In this document: positions 27,929 through 38,014 of the stretch, piece by piece
How the letters are laid out: each line of letters opens with the position of its first letter
How positions within the stretch are numbered: the first letter of the stretch is position 1
Source of the DNA: an uncultured Pelagibacteraceae bacterium
GTDB lineage: Bacteria; Pseudomonadota; Alphaproteobacteria; Pelagibacterales; Pelagibacteraceae
Length of the DNA stretch: 64,000 nucleotides
Direction of reading: 5' to 3'
Assembly (NCBI GenBank): GCA_902543295.1
Contig: CACBXW010000002.1
Location: 181,501-245,500 of the forward strand
Position numbers and translations under genes: made by a program
The notes under the pieces: model-generated
Databases searched by the model: none
What the model was told of the DNA's origin: nothing
Seen by the model: the letters and a program-made list of their open reading frames with translations, nothing else

Positions 27929-30217
27929 ATGAAAAAAAACAAAATTGAACATTATTCTGATAAAGAAGCTTTAGATTTTCATACTAATGATAAATCTGGC
28001 AAAATAGAGATCGTTTCATCTAAGCCTGTAACTACAAAAAGAGATCTAGCCTTAGCATATTCTCCTGGTGTTGCAGCTCCTGTAAAAGCAATAGCTGATA
28101 ATCCTGAGTTGGCATACGAATATACTACTAAAGGTAACCTAGTTGCTGTAATTAGTAATGGATCAGCAATATTGGGGCTGGGAAACTTAGGTGCTATAGC
28201 ATCAAAACCAGTTATGGAAGGAAAAGCTGTTCTATTTAAAAGATTTGCAGATATTGACTCTATAGATTTAGAAATAGATACAGAAGATACAAAAGAAATA
28301 ATTAATACCATTAAACATATAGCAAAAAGTTTTGGTGGTATAAATCTTGAAGACATTGCGGCTCCAAACTGTTTTATAATTGAGGAAGAATTAAAGAAAA
28401 TTTTAGATATTCCTGTATTTCACGACGATCAACATGGTACGGCAATAATAACAACAGCAGCATTAATTAACGCTGTGGATATTGCAAAAAAAAATTTAAA
28501 AAAAATTAAGGTAGTAATAAATGGTGCAGGTGCTGCAGCTATGGCATGTGCTAAATTATTTAGAAGCACTGGAATTCCAAAAAATAATATCAAAATGTTG
28601 GATACAAAAGGAGTAATAAATAAAAATAGAAAAGATATTAATTCTTGGAAAAAAGAATTTGCAGTGGAAACAAAGGATAAAAGTTTAGATGATGCGATGA
28701 AAAATGCAGATGTATTTTTAGGCTTATCCGCTGCAGGTGTTGTAAAAAAAAGTATGGTTAAAAAAATGGCTAAAAATCCTATTATATTTGCGTGCGCAAA
28801 TCCAGATCCCGAGATTAAACCCGAAGATATAGAAGAAGTGAGAAATGATGCAATTATAGCAACAGGTAGATCCGATTATCCAAACCAAGTAAATAATTTG
28901 ATTGGTTTTCCATACATATTTAGAGGAGCATTAGATGTTAGAGCAAAAACTATTAATGAAGAAATGAAAGTTACAGCAGCTAATGCTATTGCTTCACTTG
29001 CAAGGGAATTTGTGCCTGACGAGGTCGCAGCGGCTATGGGTGGTGAGAGACCTAATTATGGAAAAGAATATATTATTCCATCTACTTTTGACCCTCGGTT
29101 AATAAGCGTAATACCAGTAGCAGTAGCAAGAGCTGCTATAAAATCTGGTGTAGCTAGAAAAAAAATAGAAAATTTTGATCAATATTCAGAACAGCTAAAA
29201 CAGAGGCTCGATCCATCTGTAACGATTATGCAGGGAATAAATAACCAAATTAAAAAAACAAATAAAAAAGTTGTATTTGCCGATGGTGAGGATGAAAATA
29301 CTTTGAAGGCTGCAATAGCATTTAAAAATAGTGGACTTGGCACACCTATTTTAGTTGCTAAAGAGAAAGTGGTTAAAGAAAAACTTAGAGAGATTGGTTA
29401 CGGAGAAAACTTTGATATTGAGATTGTAAACTCTACTTTAAGTGACAAAAGAAAAAAATATGTGAATTACTTATTTAAAAAACTTCAAAGAACAGAGGGA
29501 TTGCTTGAAAGAGATTGTGATAAAATGGTTAGAAATGACAGGGTTATATGGGGTTCTTGCATGGTTGCATGTGGAGATGCTGATGCAATGGTAACTGGAA
29601 ATTCAAGAAGGTATGGACAATCTCTCGATAAAGTAAAAAAAGTCATAGATGCTAGACCGGGAGAAATTATGTTTGGATTAAACATGATTGTAAATAAGGG
29701 CAAGACAGTTTTTATTGCAGATACTAGTGTTCATGAATATCCAACATCTGAACAACTTTCTGAAATAGCTATTTCTGCATCTAGAGTAGCAAAATTATTC
29801 GGTTTTGAACCAAAAGTTGCTTTTCTTTCACACTCTACCTTTGGTCAACCAATTACAGCTAGAACTAAACATATAAGAGATGCTGTAGAAATTTTAAAAA
29901 ATAAAAATGTTAACTTTAAGTTTGATGGAGACATGCAGCCTGATGTAGCTTTAAGTGACGAATATAAAGACCTTTATCCATTCTCTGAGATTGTTGGTAA
30001 TGCAAATATATTAATTATGCCTGGACAGCATAGCGCTGCTATAACATATAAAATAATGAAAACATTAGGTGGCGCTAAAGTTATTGGACCACTATTAATC
30101 GGTTTAGGTCAGGCAATTGAAATTGCACCCTTAAGATCATCGACATCTGACATATTAAATTTAGCATCTGTTGCAGCATATTCGGCAGGAGTAATTAATT
30201 ACAAAAAGCCAAATTAG
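27929..30217 (+). CDS. maeB: NADP-dependent malic enzyme with phosphotransacetylase-like domain
   Basis: A 762-residue two-domain protein. The N-terminal part (about 1-430) is malic enzyme: SPGVAAPVKAI, the FHDDQHGTAI metal site and the NAD(P)-binding VVINGAGAAAMACA. It decarboxylates malate to pyruvate. The C-terminal part (about 440-760) resembles phosphate acetyltransferase, which in MaeB acts as a regulatory acetyl-CoA-sensing domain. It is a single-gene unit, overlapping the dolP-like gene by four bases at its 3' end. Confidence 0.95.
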   Translation: MKKNKIEHYSDKEALDFHTNDKSGKIEIVSSKPVTTKRDLALAYSPGVAAPVKAIADNPELAYEYTTKGNLVAVISNGSAILGLGNLGAIASKPVMEGKAVLFKRFADIDSIDLEIDTEDTKEIINTIKHIAKSFGGINLEDIAAPNCFIIEEELKKILDIPVFHDDQHGTAIITTAALINAVDIAKKNLKKIKVVINGAGAAAMACAKLFRSTGIPKNNIKMLDTKGVINKNRKDINSWKKEFAVETKDKSLDDAMKNADVFLGLSAAGVVKKSMVKKMAKNPIIFACANPDPEIKPEDIEEVRNDAIIATGRSDYPNQVNNLIGFPYIFRGALDVRAKTINEEMKVTAANAIASLAREFVPDEVAAAMGGERPNYGKEYIIPSTFDPRLISVIPVAVARAAIKSGVARKKIENFDQYSEQLKQRLDPSVTIMQGINNQIKKTNKKVVFADGEDENTLKAAIAFKNSGLGTPILVAKEKVVKEKLREIGYGENFDIEIVNSTLSDKRKKYVNYLFKKLQRTEGLLERDCDKMVRNDRVIWGSCMVACGDADAMVTGNSRRYGQSLDKVKKVIDARPGEIMFGLNMIVNKGKTVFIADTSVHEYPTSEQLSEIAISASRVAKLFGFEPKVAFLSHSTFGQPITARTKHIRDAVEILKNKNVNFKFDGDMQPDVALSDEYKDLYPFSEIVGNANILIMPGQHSAAITYKIMKTLGGAKVIGPLLIGLGQAIEIAPLRSSTSDILNLASVAAYSAGVINYKKPN

Positions 30218-30807
30218 TTTTTTATTACTCTCAAGTCCTCAACTAAAAAAATACTTGTAACTACATCTTCTACATCAAGAACTTTCTTAGCTTCGTTTAT
30301 AACTTCAGCTCTTTCTTCTTCATTCTGCGAAATACCATAAACATAAATGATTTTTTTATATGTATCGATATCGTAATTTGCAGACTTTATTTTTTTATTA
30401 GCAATCATCGCTGTTCTTAATTGGGAAGTTATAAGTACATCTTTAGCTGTTTGTTTAAAATTAAATTTTTCTTTAATTTTTAAATCATTTTTAACTGATC
30501 TTGCGCCTTTTATTTCCCAACCTAGTTTTGTAATTTTTAATTTTTCTTCCACCGTATTTACTTTACCTGTTATAAAAATTCTTCCATCTAAAACTTTGGT
30601 TTTTACATTTAGTAAATAACCTTTATCCATTAATATCAATTTTGCTCTTAAATTTTTTTGCATTAATGAGTCATCTATTTGTGTTCCAATAGTTCTTGGA
30701 TCCATTGCAATCGAAACACCTGTGCCTAAAACACCAGTTGAAGAATAACCAACACATCCGGAAACTGAAATAAGGATTATAATTAATAATAGGTTTCTAA
30801 ATTTCAT
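30214..30807 (-). CDS. BON-domain outer-membrane lipoprotein, DolP-like
   Basis: A lipoprotein signal with lipobox VSGC (Cys 18) starts this 197-residue protein, followed by two BON domains: about 48-115 (LRAKLILMDKGYLLNVKTKVLDGRIFITGKV) and 118-190 (DVLITSQLRTAMIANKKI...VYGISQNEEERAEV). This is the layout and length of E. coli DolP (YraP, 191 aa), which binds anionic phospholipid and supports outer-membrane integrity. The neighbourhood rsmI/LpoA-like/dolP also matches the E. coli yraL-yraM-yraP region. Its start overlaps the rsmI end by eleven bases. Confidence 0.85.
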   Translation of the reverse strand: MKFRNLLLIIILISVSGCVGYSSTGVLGTGVSIAMDPRTIGTQIDDSLMQKNLRAKLILMDKGYLLNVKTKVLDGRIFITGKVNTVEEKLKITKLGWEIKGARSVKNDLKIKEKFNFKQTAKDVLITSQLRTAMIANKKIKSANYDIDTYKKIIYVYGISQNEEERAEVINEAKKVLDVEDVVTSIFLVEDLRVIKN

Positions 30808-31654
30808 TTTTTTTCTTCAAACAAAAATTATAAACAATTTTTTTTGATATATTATTTTCGTTACTAATTTTTAAGGTCACATCTTTAATTGACATTTTTT
30901 TTAAAAGTTTGATGATTTTTTTTTTAACAGATTCTTCAATTACTTGTAACCTGTTTTGTAAATTTAAATTTTCTGATATTACTACAGTCATCTCACCTTT
31001 TTCAGATATGTTAATATTATTGAGGTTTTTAACCTTGTCTCTAATATATTCTTCATGCAATTTAGTCATTTCTCTAGTAATTAAAATATCTCTATCATTA
31101 AAATATTTTTGGATTTGAGGTCTTATTTTTTTTATTTTTTTAGGTGAAATAAAAAAAACAATTGAATAATTTAAATTTGAAATTTTTTTAAAAAGTTGAT
31201 CAATTTGCAACTTTTTATCAGGCAAAAAACCACAAAAAAAGAAATTGTTTGAAAAGCCACTTACAGAAACAGCTGCTGTAGCAGCAGAGGATCCTGGAAC
31301 TGGAAATATATTAATTTTATTCTTGATGCATTCATTTATCAAAATTCCTCCTGGATCTGAAATTGTTGGAGTACCTGCATCTGAGATTATAGAAATTATT
31401 TTGTTTTCTTTTAATAAATTTAAAACATTTTTAATGTTTTTTTTTTCATTAAATTTGTGATTAGACAATAATTTTGTATTTATATTGAACCTAGATAATA
31501 GTTTACTTGAAACTCTTGTATCTTCTGACAAAATTAAGTCTGATTTATTAAGAATGTATATGGCTCTTAAAGTAATATCACCCAGGTTTCCTATTGGTGT
31601 TGAAACACAATATAGCCCAGGTTTTAAATTATCATTTAATTCAAAATTATACAT
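30797..31654 (-). CDS. rsmI: 16S rRNA (cytidine-2'-O)-methyltransferase
   Basis: RsmI methylates the 2'-OH of C1402 in 16S rRNA. The 285-residue protein has the tetrapyrrole-methylase fold with LYCVSTPIGNLGDITLRA, the LSEDTR motif and ISDAGTPTISDPG, all diagnostic of RsmI. Its ATG is only three bases from the ATG of the divergent LpoA-like gene, so its promoter must lie inside that gene. Confidence 0.95.
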   Translation of the reverse strand: MYNFELNDNLKPGLYCVSTPIGNLGDITLRAIYILNKSDLILSEDTRVSSKLLSRFNINTKLLSNHKFNEKKNIKNVLNLLKENKIISIISDAGTPTISDPGGILINECIKNKINIFPVPGSSAATAAVSVSGFSNNFFFCGFLPDKKLQIDQLFKKISNLNYSIVFFISPKKIKKIRPQIQKYFNDRDILITREMTKLHEEYIRDKVKNLNNINISEKGEMTVVISENLNLQNRLQVIEESVKKKIIKLLKKMSIKDVTLKISNENNISKKIVYNFCLKKKNEI

Positions 31655-31657
31655 TTA

Positions 31658-32815
31658 ATGACGATGAAAAATTTATATATCATAGTTTTAAAAGTTTTAC
31701 TTATAATCGTTTTATTTCAACTAAAAGCAATATCGGAGGAGAAAATTAAGATAGGTTTAATAGTGCCTCTATCAGGTGAATATTCATATATTGGTAAGTC
31801 AATTCTAAAATCTACAAGAATGGCGTTAAATAAAATTAATGATGACAGAATAACTGTAATACCTAAAGATACCAAAGCAAACCCAATAGATACACTTAGA
31901 GTATCAAATGAGCTTTACAATAATGGTGTAAAAACAATTATTGGACCAGTTTTCAATGAGAGTAATAAGTATTTAGATGAATTAAATGAAGTAACATTCT
32001 TATCTTTCACAAACAAAATTAGAAATAATCCAAAAAATGTGATTTCTGCAGGAGTAAATGCAATATCACAAATAAATACAATTAAAAAATATTTAAGTGA
32101 AAATAATTTAAAAAATACAATATTTTTAATACCAGAAACAGATTATAAAAGAGAAATTGAAGAAGCTATTAAGAAATCTAATTTAATATTAAAAGAAAAA
32201 TTTATATATAGCAAAGATCCAACATTACTAACAAAGCAAATAGAAGATTTAACAAGGTATCAACAAAGAAAACAAAATTTAGAAAACGAAATTAAAAGAG
32301 TAGAAAATTCAAACACATTAAATAAAAAGAAAAAAATAGATGAATTAAAAAAAAAAGATACTTTAGGCTTTATTAATTTTGACTCAGTAATAATTGCTGA
32401 TTTTAGTGAAAGTCTAAAAAGTGTTGCCACATCATTATTATATACAGATGTCTCATCAGAAAGAATAAAATACATTACATTGAATCAATGGTTTGATGAA
32501 AGTCTTTTAAAGGAAACTTCGTTGCATCCAATATATTTTCCATCAATAAATAAAGATAATTTTGAAATATTTCAAAAAGAATACATTCGAAACTTCAAAA
32601 ATACTCCAAATCAAATTTCTTTTTTAAGTTATGACCTAATAGGGTTGGTATATTATTTATTAATAAATAATGATTTTAAAACTAATGAAAATTTATTTAT
32701 TAAACAAAATAAGTTTAAAGGAAAAATAGGAATTTTTGAAATTAATAAAAAAACAATCACACATCAATTAAACTTTTATGAAATACAAAATAAAAGTTTT
32801 AAAGAAATTTTTTAA
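31658..32815 (+). CDS. LpoA/LppC-like periplasmic ligand-binding-fold protein
   Basis: A 385-residue protein with a hydrophobic leader (about 5-23, ending KAISEE) but no lipobox Cys, so it is probably soluble in the periplasm. The mature part has a type I periplasmic-binding fold: IKIGLIVPLSGEYSYIGKSIL, VKTIIGPVFNES, and a C-terminal SFLSYDLIGLVYYL. In Alphaproteobacteria this LppC-type protein sits next to rsmI and is annotated as a penicillin-binding-protein activator. It may instead bind a small ligand. A Lys/Glu-rich insertion lies near 195-230. It overlaps the end of rdgB by 17 bases. Confidence 0.75.
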   Translation: MTMKNLYIIVLKVLLIIVLFQLKAISEEKIKIGLIVPLSGEYSYIGKSILKSTRMALNKINDDRITVIPKDTKANPIDTLRVSNELYNNGVKTIIGPVFNESNKYLDELNEVTFLSFTNKIRNNPKNVISAGVNAISQINTIKKYLSENNLKNTIFLIPETDYKREIEEAIKKSNLILKEKFIYSKDPTLLTKQIEDLTRYQQRKQNLENEIKRVENSNTLNKKKKIDELKKKDTLGFINFDSVIIADFSESLKSVATSLLYTDVSSERIKYITLNQWFDESLLKETSLHPIYFPSINKDNFEIFQKEYIRNFKNTPNQISFLSYDLIGLVYYLLINNDFKTNENLFIKQNKFKGKIGIFEINKKTITHQLNFYEIQNKSFKEIF

Positions 32816-33401
32816 TTTTTTTAAAAGCTTTTGCTCGGTGATCGCTTTTAAATTTTAACTTTTGACTCATTTGACCGAATGTTAATCTTTTATTTTCGGG
32901 AATAAAAATTGGATCATAACCAAAACCTTTATTACCAACTTTTTTTTTAGAAATTCTGCCACTAATAATCCCTAAAGATTGGATCGGTTTTTTTTTTAAT
33001 CCATAAATAGTTAATGCACAAATAAATCTCGCTTTAATCTTTTTTGACTTCCAATTTTTATCTACCTTCGATAACTTTTGATATACTTTAGATATTGCCA
33101 AATTGAAATCTCCCCTTTTCCCACCCCATCTTGCTGAATAAATACCTGGTTGATTATTTAGTAAATCAATTTCAAGCCCAGAATCATCCGCGATACAAAT
33201 TTTTTTTGTTTTTTTTGAAAAATGCTTTGCTTTAATTAAAGAATTTTTTAGAAAAGTATGTCCATTTTCTTTAGGGCTTTTTAGACCATAGTCTTTTGGA
33301 GAAGTAATAATGTAGTATTTGGGCAGTAAATCTTTAATTTCTTTTATTTTTCCTTCATTATTTGACCCTACAACGATTTCTTTAATTTTTTTTTTTAACA
33401 T
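32799..33401 (-). CDS. rdgB: XTP/dITP pyrophosphatase (RdgB/HAM1)
   Basis: RdgB hydrolyses non-canonical purine triphosphates such as dITP and XTP so that they are not built into DNA. The family motifs are VVGSNNEGKIKEI near the N-terminus, CIADDSGLEID in the middle, the substrate-binding GKRGDF area, and GFGYDPIF. 200 residues, normal length. Divergent from grpE with a 36-base gap. Confidence 0.95.
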   Translation of the reverse strand: MLKKKIKEIVVGSNNEGKIKEIKDLLPKYYIITSPKDYGLKSPKENGHTFLKNSLIKAKHFSKKTKKICIADDSGLEIDLLNNQPGIYSARWGGKRGDFNLAISKVYQKLSKVDKNWKSKKIKARFICALTIYGLKKKPIQSLGIISGRISKKKVGNKGFGYDPIFIPENKRLTFGQMSQKLKFKSDHRAKAFKKIKKFL

Positions 33402-33429
33402 CTAGAATTTCATGAATTTCTTACCATAT
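33402..33429 (+). promoter_or_regulatory. Possible heat-shock (RpoH-type) promoter of grpE
   Basis: CTAGAA (33402-33407), one mismatch from the -35 CTTGAA, and TACCATAT (33422-33429), resembling the -10 CCCCATNT, are spaced 14 bases apart in the 36-base gap between rdgB and grpE. The start site would fall only a few bases before the grpE ATG, so the mRNA would be nearly leaderless. It fits the expected control of grpE-dnaK-dnaJ but is a weak match in AT-rich DNA. Confidence 0.35.
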
Positions 33430-33437
33430 AGACTCTA

Positions 33438-34073
33438 ATGGAAAAAGAAGAATCAGAAAATAAAGAAAATCAAAATTTAAAAGACGAAAACTCAGAGCTA
33501 AGCAAAGATAAACAGGCCTCGGAGGAAACCGAAAAAAAAGAAGAAGAACAACTTTCACCCGAAGATGAAATTGCAAATCTTAAAGATAAAGTTGCTAGAA
33601 CATTTGCTGAAATGGAAAATCAAAGAAGAAGATTTGAAAAAGAAAAAAACGAAGCTTTTGAATATGGTGGATTTGCATTTGCGAAGGAAACTCTTAATCT
33701 TCTAGATAATTTAGAGAGATCAAAACAAACACTGGAAAGTGATGAAACTATAAAAGATAAAGACACACTAAAAAAATTGATAGAACATATTAATATTATT
33801 AATAAAGATATGATTTCTATTTTCAAAAAAAACAATATTGAGCCGATTAAAGCAATTAACGAAAAACTGGATCCAAATTTACATCAGGCTATGATGGAAG
33901 TTGAAGATGATACAAAAGATCAAGGGACAATAGTTCAAGAAATTCAAAAAGGTTTTATGATGAAGGATAGGTTGCTAAGACCTTCGTTAGTAGCTGTATC
34001 TAAAAAAAAAGTTGAAAAGGAACAAAATAACAAAAAAGTCAAGGAAATTGAGGAAAAAGAGGCAAAAAATTAA
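33438..34073 (+). CDS. grpE: Nucleotide exchange factor GrpE
   Basis: GrpE releases ADP from DnaK. The 211-residue protein starts with about 50 Glu/Lys-rich residues that are probably disordered, continues with a long coiled coil (DEIANLKDKVARTFAEMENQRRRFEKEK) and ends with the beta-domain containing the NEKLDPNLHQAMMEVE-like motif. It opens the grpE-dnaK-dnaJ chaperone unit; dnaK follows after 61 bases. No ribosome site is evident before the ATG. Confidence 0.95.
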   Translation: MEKEESENKENQNLKDENSELSKDKQASEETEKKEEEQLSPEDEIANLKDKVARTFAEMENQRRRFEKEKNEAFEYGGFAFAKETLNLLDNLERSKQTLESDETIKDKDTLKKLIEHINIINKDMISIFKKNNIEPIKAINEKLDPNLHQAMMEVEDDTKDQGTIVQEIQKGFMMKDRLLRPSLVAVSKKKVEKEQNNKKVKEIEEKEAKN

Positions 34074-34134
34074 TTATTTATTATGGTTGTAGTTGTAAAA
34101 TTAGCACTTATATGAGGATCAATTAGGGTAAATT

Positions 34135-36057
34135 ATGAGTAAAGTTATAGGAATAGATTTAGGAACAACAAATTCTTGTGTAGCCGTTATGGAGGGAACA
34201 CAAGCAAAGGTTTTAGAAAATGCAGAAGGAGCAAGAACAACACCCTCTGTTGTTGCATTTACAGATGAAGGTGAAAAGTTAATAGGTCAACCAGCAAAAA
34301 GACAAGCTGTTACAAATCCTGAAAATACAATATTTGCAGTTAAAAGATTAATTGGAAGAAATTTTGATGATCCAACAGTAAAAAAAGATGTAGAGACTGC
34401 ACCTTTTAAAATAGTTAATTCAGATAAAGGTGACGCATGGATTGAAGCAAAAGGCCAAAAATATTCGCCATCACAAATATCGGCTTTCACACTTCAAAAA
34501 ATGAAAGAGACAGCAGAGAAATATTTAGGTTCTGAAGTAAAACAAGCAGTTATTACCGTTCCAGCATATTTTAATGATGCTCAAAGACAAGCTACTAAAG
34601 ATGCAGGTAAAATAGCTGGCCTTGAGGTTTTAAGAATTATAAATGAGCCAACAGCAGCATCTCTTGCATATGGTTTAGATAAAAAAGCAAATAAAAAAAT
34701 AGCAGTCTATGATCTAGGTGGAGGAACATTTGATGTTTCGATACTTGAATTAGGTGATGGTGTATTCGAAGTTAAGTCAACCAATGGTGATACATTTTTA
34801 GGTGGAGAAGACTTTGATAATTCAATAGTTGATTACTTACTTTCAGAATTTAAAAAAGAAAATGGTATAGATTTAAAATCAGATAAACTAGCTTTACAGA
34901 GATTAAAAGAAGCTGCAGAAAAAGCAAAAATAGAATTATCATCTGCAACACAAACTGAGATAAATCTTCCATTTATTACCGCGGATAAAACTGGACCAAA
35001 ACATATAAACTTGAAAATGACTAGAGCTAAATTAGAGGCATTAGTCGAAGATCTAATTTCAAGAACAATTCCACCATGCAAAACTGCTCTAAAAGATGCA
35101 GGCTTATCAGCAAGCGAAGTAGATGAAATAGTGCTAGTTGGTGGTATGACAAGAATGCCAAAAGTTATAGAAGAAGTAAAAAATTTCTTTGGGAAAGATC
35201 CTAACAAATCTGTAAACCCTGATGAAGTTGTTGCTATGGGCGCTGCAATTCAAGCAGGTGTGTTACAAGGTGATGTAAAAGATGTGTTACTTTTAGATGT
35301 AACTCCTTTATCATTAGGAATAGAAACATTGGGGGGTGTATCAACAAAATTGATTGATAAAAATACAACGATTCCAACGAAAAAAAGCCAAGTGTTTTCT
35401 ACTGCAGAAGATAATCAACCAGCAGTATCAATTAGAGTTCTTCAAGGTGAAAGAGAGATGGCTTCAGATAATAAAGTATTAGGAAACTTTGAGTTAGTTG
35501 GAATAGCTCCTGCGCCAAGAGGGGTTCCTCAAATTGAAGTGACATTTGATATAGACGCAAATGGTATCGTAAATGTCTCAGCCAAAGACAAAGGAACTGG
35601 TAAAGAGCAAAAAATACAAATTCAAGCATCTGGAGGATTGAGTGATGAAGAAATTAATCAAATGGTAAAAGATGCAGAATCTAACAAAGAAGAAGATAAG
35701 AAAAAAAGAGAGGCAGTAGATGCAAGAAATCAAGCAGATACATTAATACACTCAACTGAAAAGAATCTAAAAGAGCACGGAAGTAAGGTTTCAGACGCAG
35801 ACAAAAAATCTATTGAAGATGCATCAGCAAACTTAAGAAATGCACTTAAAGGAACTGATGTTGAAGAAATTAAGAAGAAAACACAAGATTTAGTTCAGGC
35901 ATCTATGAAATTAGGTGAAGCAATCTATAAATCACAACAAGGTGCAAAACCTGAAGATGCTCCAAAAGACGCAAAGAAAGAAGATACGAAAGACGATAAC
36001 GTTGTTGATGCAGATTTTGAAGAAGTAAAAGACGAGAATAAAGAAAAAAGCGCCTAA
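34135..36057 (+). CDS. dnaK: Chaperone DnaK (Hsp70)
   Basis: DnaK binds exposed hydrophobic peptide segments in an ATP-regulated cycle. The 640 residues contain the nucleotide-binding domain ([46 protein letters not shown]), the linker [19 protein letters not shown] and the substrate-binding domain, ending in an acidic tail ([14 protein letters not shown]) that matches the EEVKD-type end. All parts are present. It works with GrpE upstream and DnaJ downstream. Confidence 0.98.
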   Translation: MSKVIGIDLGTTNSCVAVMEGTQAKVLENAEGARTTPSVVAFTDEGEKLIGQPAKRQAVTNPENTIFAVKRLIGRNFDDPTVKKDVETAPFKIVNSDKGDAWIEAKGQKYSPSQISAFTLQKMKETAEKYLGSEVKQAVITVPAYFNDAQRQATKDAGKIAGLEVLRIINEPTAASLAYGLDKKANKKIAVYDLGGGTFDVSILELGDGVFEVKSTNGDTFLGGEDFDNSIVDYLLSEFKKENGIDLKSDKLALQRLKEAAEKAKIELSSATQTEINLPFITADKTGPKHINLKMTRAKLEALVEDLISRTIPPCKTALKDAGLSASEVDEIVLVGGMTRMPKVIEEVKNFFGKDPNKSVNPDEVVAMGAAIQAGVLQGDVKDVLLLDVTPLSLGIETLGGVSTKLIDKNTTIPTKKSQVFSTAEDNQPAVSIRVLQGEREMASDNKVLGNFELVGIAPAPRGVPQIEVTFDIDANGIVNVSAKDKGTGKEQKIQIQASGGLSDEEINQMVKDAESNKEEDKKKREAVDARNQADTLIHSTEKNLKEHGSKVSDADKKSIEDASANLRNALKGTDVEEIKKKTQDLVQASMKLGEAIYKSQQGAKPEDAPKDAKKEDTKDDNVVDADFEEVKDENKEKSA

Positions 36058-36085
36058 CAAAACAACTGTTTGTCTATAACATGTT

Positions 36086-37210
36086 ATGGCAAAAAGAGAT
36101 TATTACGAAGTTTTGGGTGTAAATAAAAGTGCTTCAGCAGACCAAATAAAATCAGCTTACAGAAAACTTGCAGTTAAATATCATCCAGATAAAAATAAAG
36201 GTGATAAAGGTGCAGAAGAAAAATTTAAAGAGGCATCTGAAGCTTATCACGTTCTCTCTAATTCGGAAAGAAAGCAAAATTACGATAATTTTGGTCATGC
36301 AGCCTTTGAAAATGGAGGAGGTGGAAGAGGCGGATTTGGAAATTTTGATTTTTCAAATCATTTCTCTGATATTTTTGAAGACTTTTTTGGAGAGGGTTTT
36401 GGTGGGAGCCGTAGATCAAGAAGGTCAAATAATAGAGGATCAGATTTAAGATATGATTTATCTATATCTTTGGAAGAAGCCTTTTCTGGAAAGAAACAAG
36501 ATATAAAATTCTCTACATCTGAAAAATGTGACACTTGTAGTGGGTCGGGTTCAAAACCTGGACATCACGCAGGAGCATGCTCAATGTGTGGTGGTCATGG
36601 TCAAGTAAGATCAAGCCAAGGTTTTTTTACAGTCCAACAAACCTGTCCTCAGTGTGCAGGTGCAGGAGAAGAAATTACTCATCCTTGCTCAAGTTGTAAT
36701 GGGCAAGGTAAAAAACAAGCATCTAAAAGATTATCAGTAACAATTCCAAAAGGTGTAGATGATGGAACAAGAATAAGACTTTCTGGTAAAGGTGAAGCAG
36801 GATCAAGAGGTGGTGGTAGTGGTGATTTATATTTATTTATTAATGTTCACTCTCATGATTTATTTAAAAGATCAGATGAAAACTTATTTTTTGAATGTCC
36901 AGTCTCTATAGCAGATGCTGCACTAGGTACTTCAATTGAAATTCCAACTATTGACGGTGGTAAAGCTAAAATAAAAATTCCAGCAGGAACTCAAACTGGA
37001 AAACAATTTAGATTAAGAGGAAAAGGCATGCCTTACATGAGGGGTAATGATTTTGGAGACCTTTATGTTCAAGTAAATACTGAAGTCCCAATATCTCTAA
37101 ATAAAGAACAAAAAGAATTACTAGAAAAATTTAGAGAAATTGAAAATGAAAAATCTAATCCAAGTATTAAAAAATTCTTTCAAAAAGCTAAAAGTTTCTG
37201 GAAAAACTAA
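36086..37210 (+). CDS. dnaJ: Chaperone DnaJ (Hsp40)
   Basis: DnaJ stimulates the DnaK ATPase and hands over substrates. Features in order: J domain (1-70) with the HPD loop in KYHPDKNKG, Gly/Phe-rich linker (about 75-120), a zinc-finger region with four C-x-x-C-x-G-x-G repeats ([32 protein letters not shown]), and C-terminal substrate domains. 374 residues, the class A type. It follows dnaK after 28 bases. Confidence 0.97.
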   Translation: MAKRDYYEVLGVNKSASADQIKSAYRKLAVKYHPDKNKGDKGAEEKFKEASEAYHVLSNSERKQNYDNFGHAAFENGGGGRGGFGNFDFSNHFSDIFEDFFGEGFGGSRRSRRSNNRGSDLRYDLSISLEEAFSGKKQDIKFSTSEKCDTCSGSGSKPGHHAGACSMCGGHGQVRSSQGFFTVQQTCPQCAGAGEEITHPCSSCNGQGKKQASKRLSVTIPKGVDDGTRIRLSGKGEAGSRGGGSGDLYLFINVHSHDLFKRSDENLFFECPVSIADAALGTSIEIPTIDGGKAKIKIPAGTQTGKQFRLRGKGMPYMRGNDFGDLYVQVNTEVPISLNKEQKELLEKFREIENEKSNPSIKKFFQKAKSFWKN

Positions 37211-37237
37211 TCAATAGTGCTAATCTAAATTATTATA

Positions 37238-38014
37238 ATGGGTAAAATTAATCTAGCCATAACAGGATGTATGGGAAGAATGGGTCAACAGCTCATTAAA
37301 TCTGCAACAAAAGATGAGTCTATTAAATTAGTTGCTCTCACAGAAAATAAATTAATGAAAAAAAAGATTTTTGGGATTAAACCTGAATTAAATAATGAGA
37401 AATCTCTAGGCAAAGCGAATGTAATAATAGATTTCACAATACCAAAATGTACATTTGAAGTTTTAAAAATAGCAACAAAATTAAAAAAAAAAGTAGTCAT
37501 TGGTACAACGGGTTTTACAAAAAAAGAGGAAGAATTAATAAAAATGTTTTCTAGAAAAATCCCTATTTTAAAGGCAGGTAATATGAGCCTTGGAATTAAT
37601 CTGCTCATGTATCTGACGGAAATCGCATCATCATCACTTAGCAATAATTATCTAAGTAAAGTTTTTGAAGTACATCACAAACACAAAAAAGATTATCCTT
37701 CTGGAACAGCTTTAATGCTTGGAAAAGGAATTGCTACAGGAAAAAATAAAGACTTTTATAAAATGATGGGAAAAAAGTATCTAAATAAAAAAAAATTTCC
37801 TTATGGAAATAAAATTAATTTCAATTCAATTAGAAAAGGTGAAATTATAGGTGAACACGAAGTTACTTTTTCAAGTGGAAAAGAAATTATAACGCTAAAC
37901 CATGAAGCTTTCGATCGAGCTTTATATTCAGAAGGAGCAATAACCGCTGCCAAATGGCTAAAAAATAAAAAACCAGGTCTTTATTCAATGAGAAGCCTTC
38001 TGAATTTTAAATAA
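37238..38014 (+). CDS. dapB: 4-hydroxy-tetrahydrodipicolinate reductase
   Basis: DapB reduces the DapA product in the lysine/meso-diaminopimelate pathway, needed for peptidoglycan. The nucleotide motif GCMGRMG is near the N-terminus, VVIGTTGF in the middle, and the catalytic region EVHHKHKKDYPSGTAL carries the family HHxxKxDxPSGTA signature. 258 residues, normal. The stop codon overlaps the nth start (TAATG). Confidence 0.95.
   Translation: MGKINLAITGCMGRMGQQLIKSATKDESIKLVALTENKLMKKKIFGIKPELNNEKSLGKANVIIDFTIPKCTFEVLKIATKLKKKVVIGTTGFTKKEEELIKMFSRKIPILKAGNMSLGINLLMYLTEIASSSLSNNYLSKVFEVHHKHKKDYPSGTALMLGKGIATGKNKDFYKMMGKKYLNKKKFPYGNKINFNSIRKGEIIGEHEVTFSSGKEIITLNHEAFDRALYSEGAITAAKWLKNKKPGLYSMRSLLNFK

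Noticed and set aside
36168-36449. 93-aa plus-strand ORF overlapping dnaJ in another frame
   Set aside because: Low-complexity Ile/Lys translation of the J-domain region; dnaJ itself is intact in the main frame.
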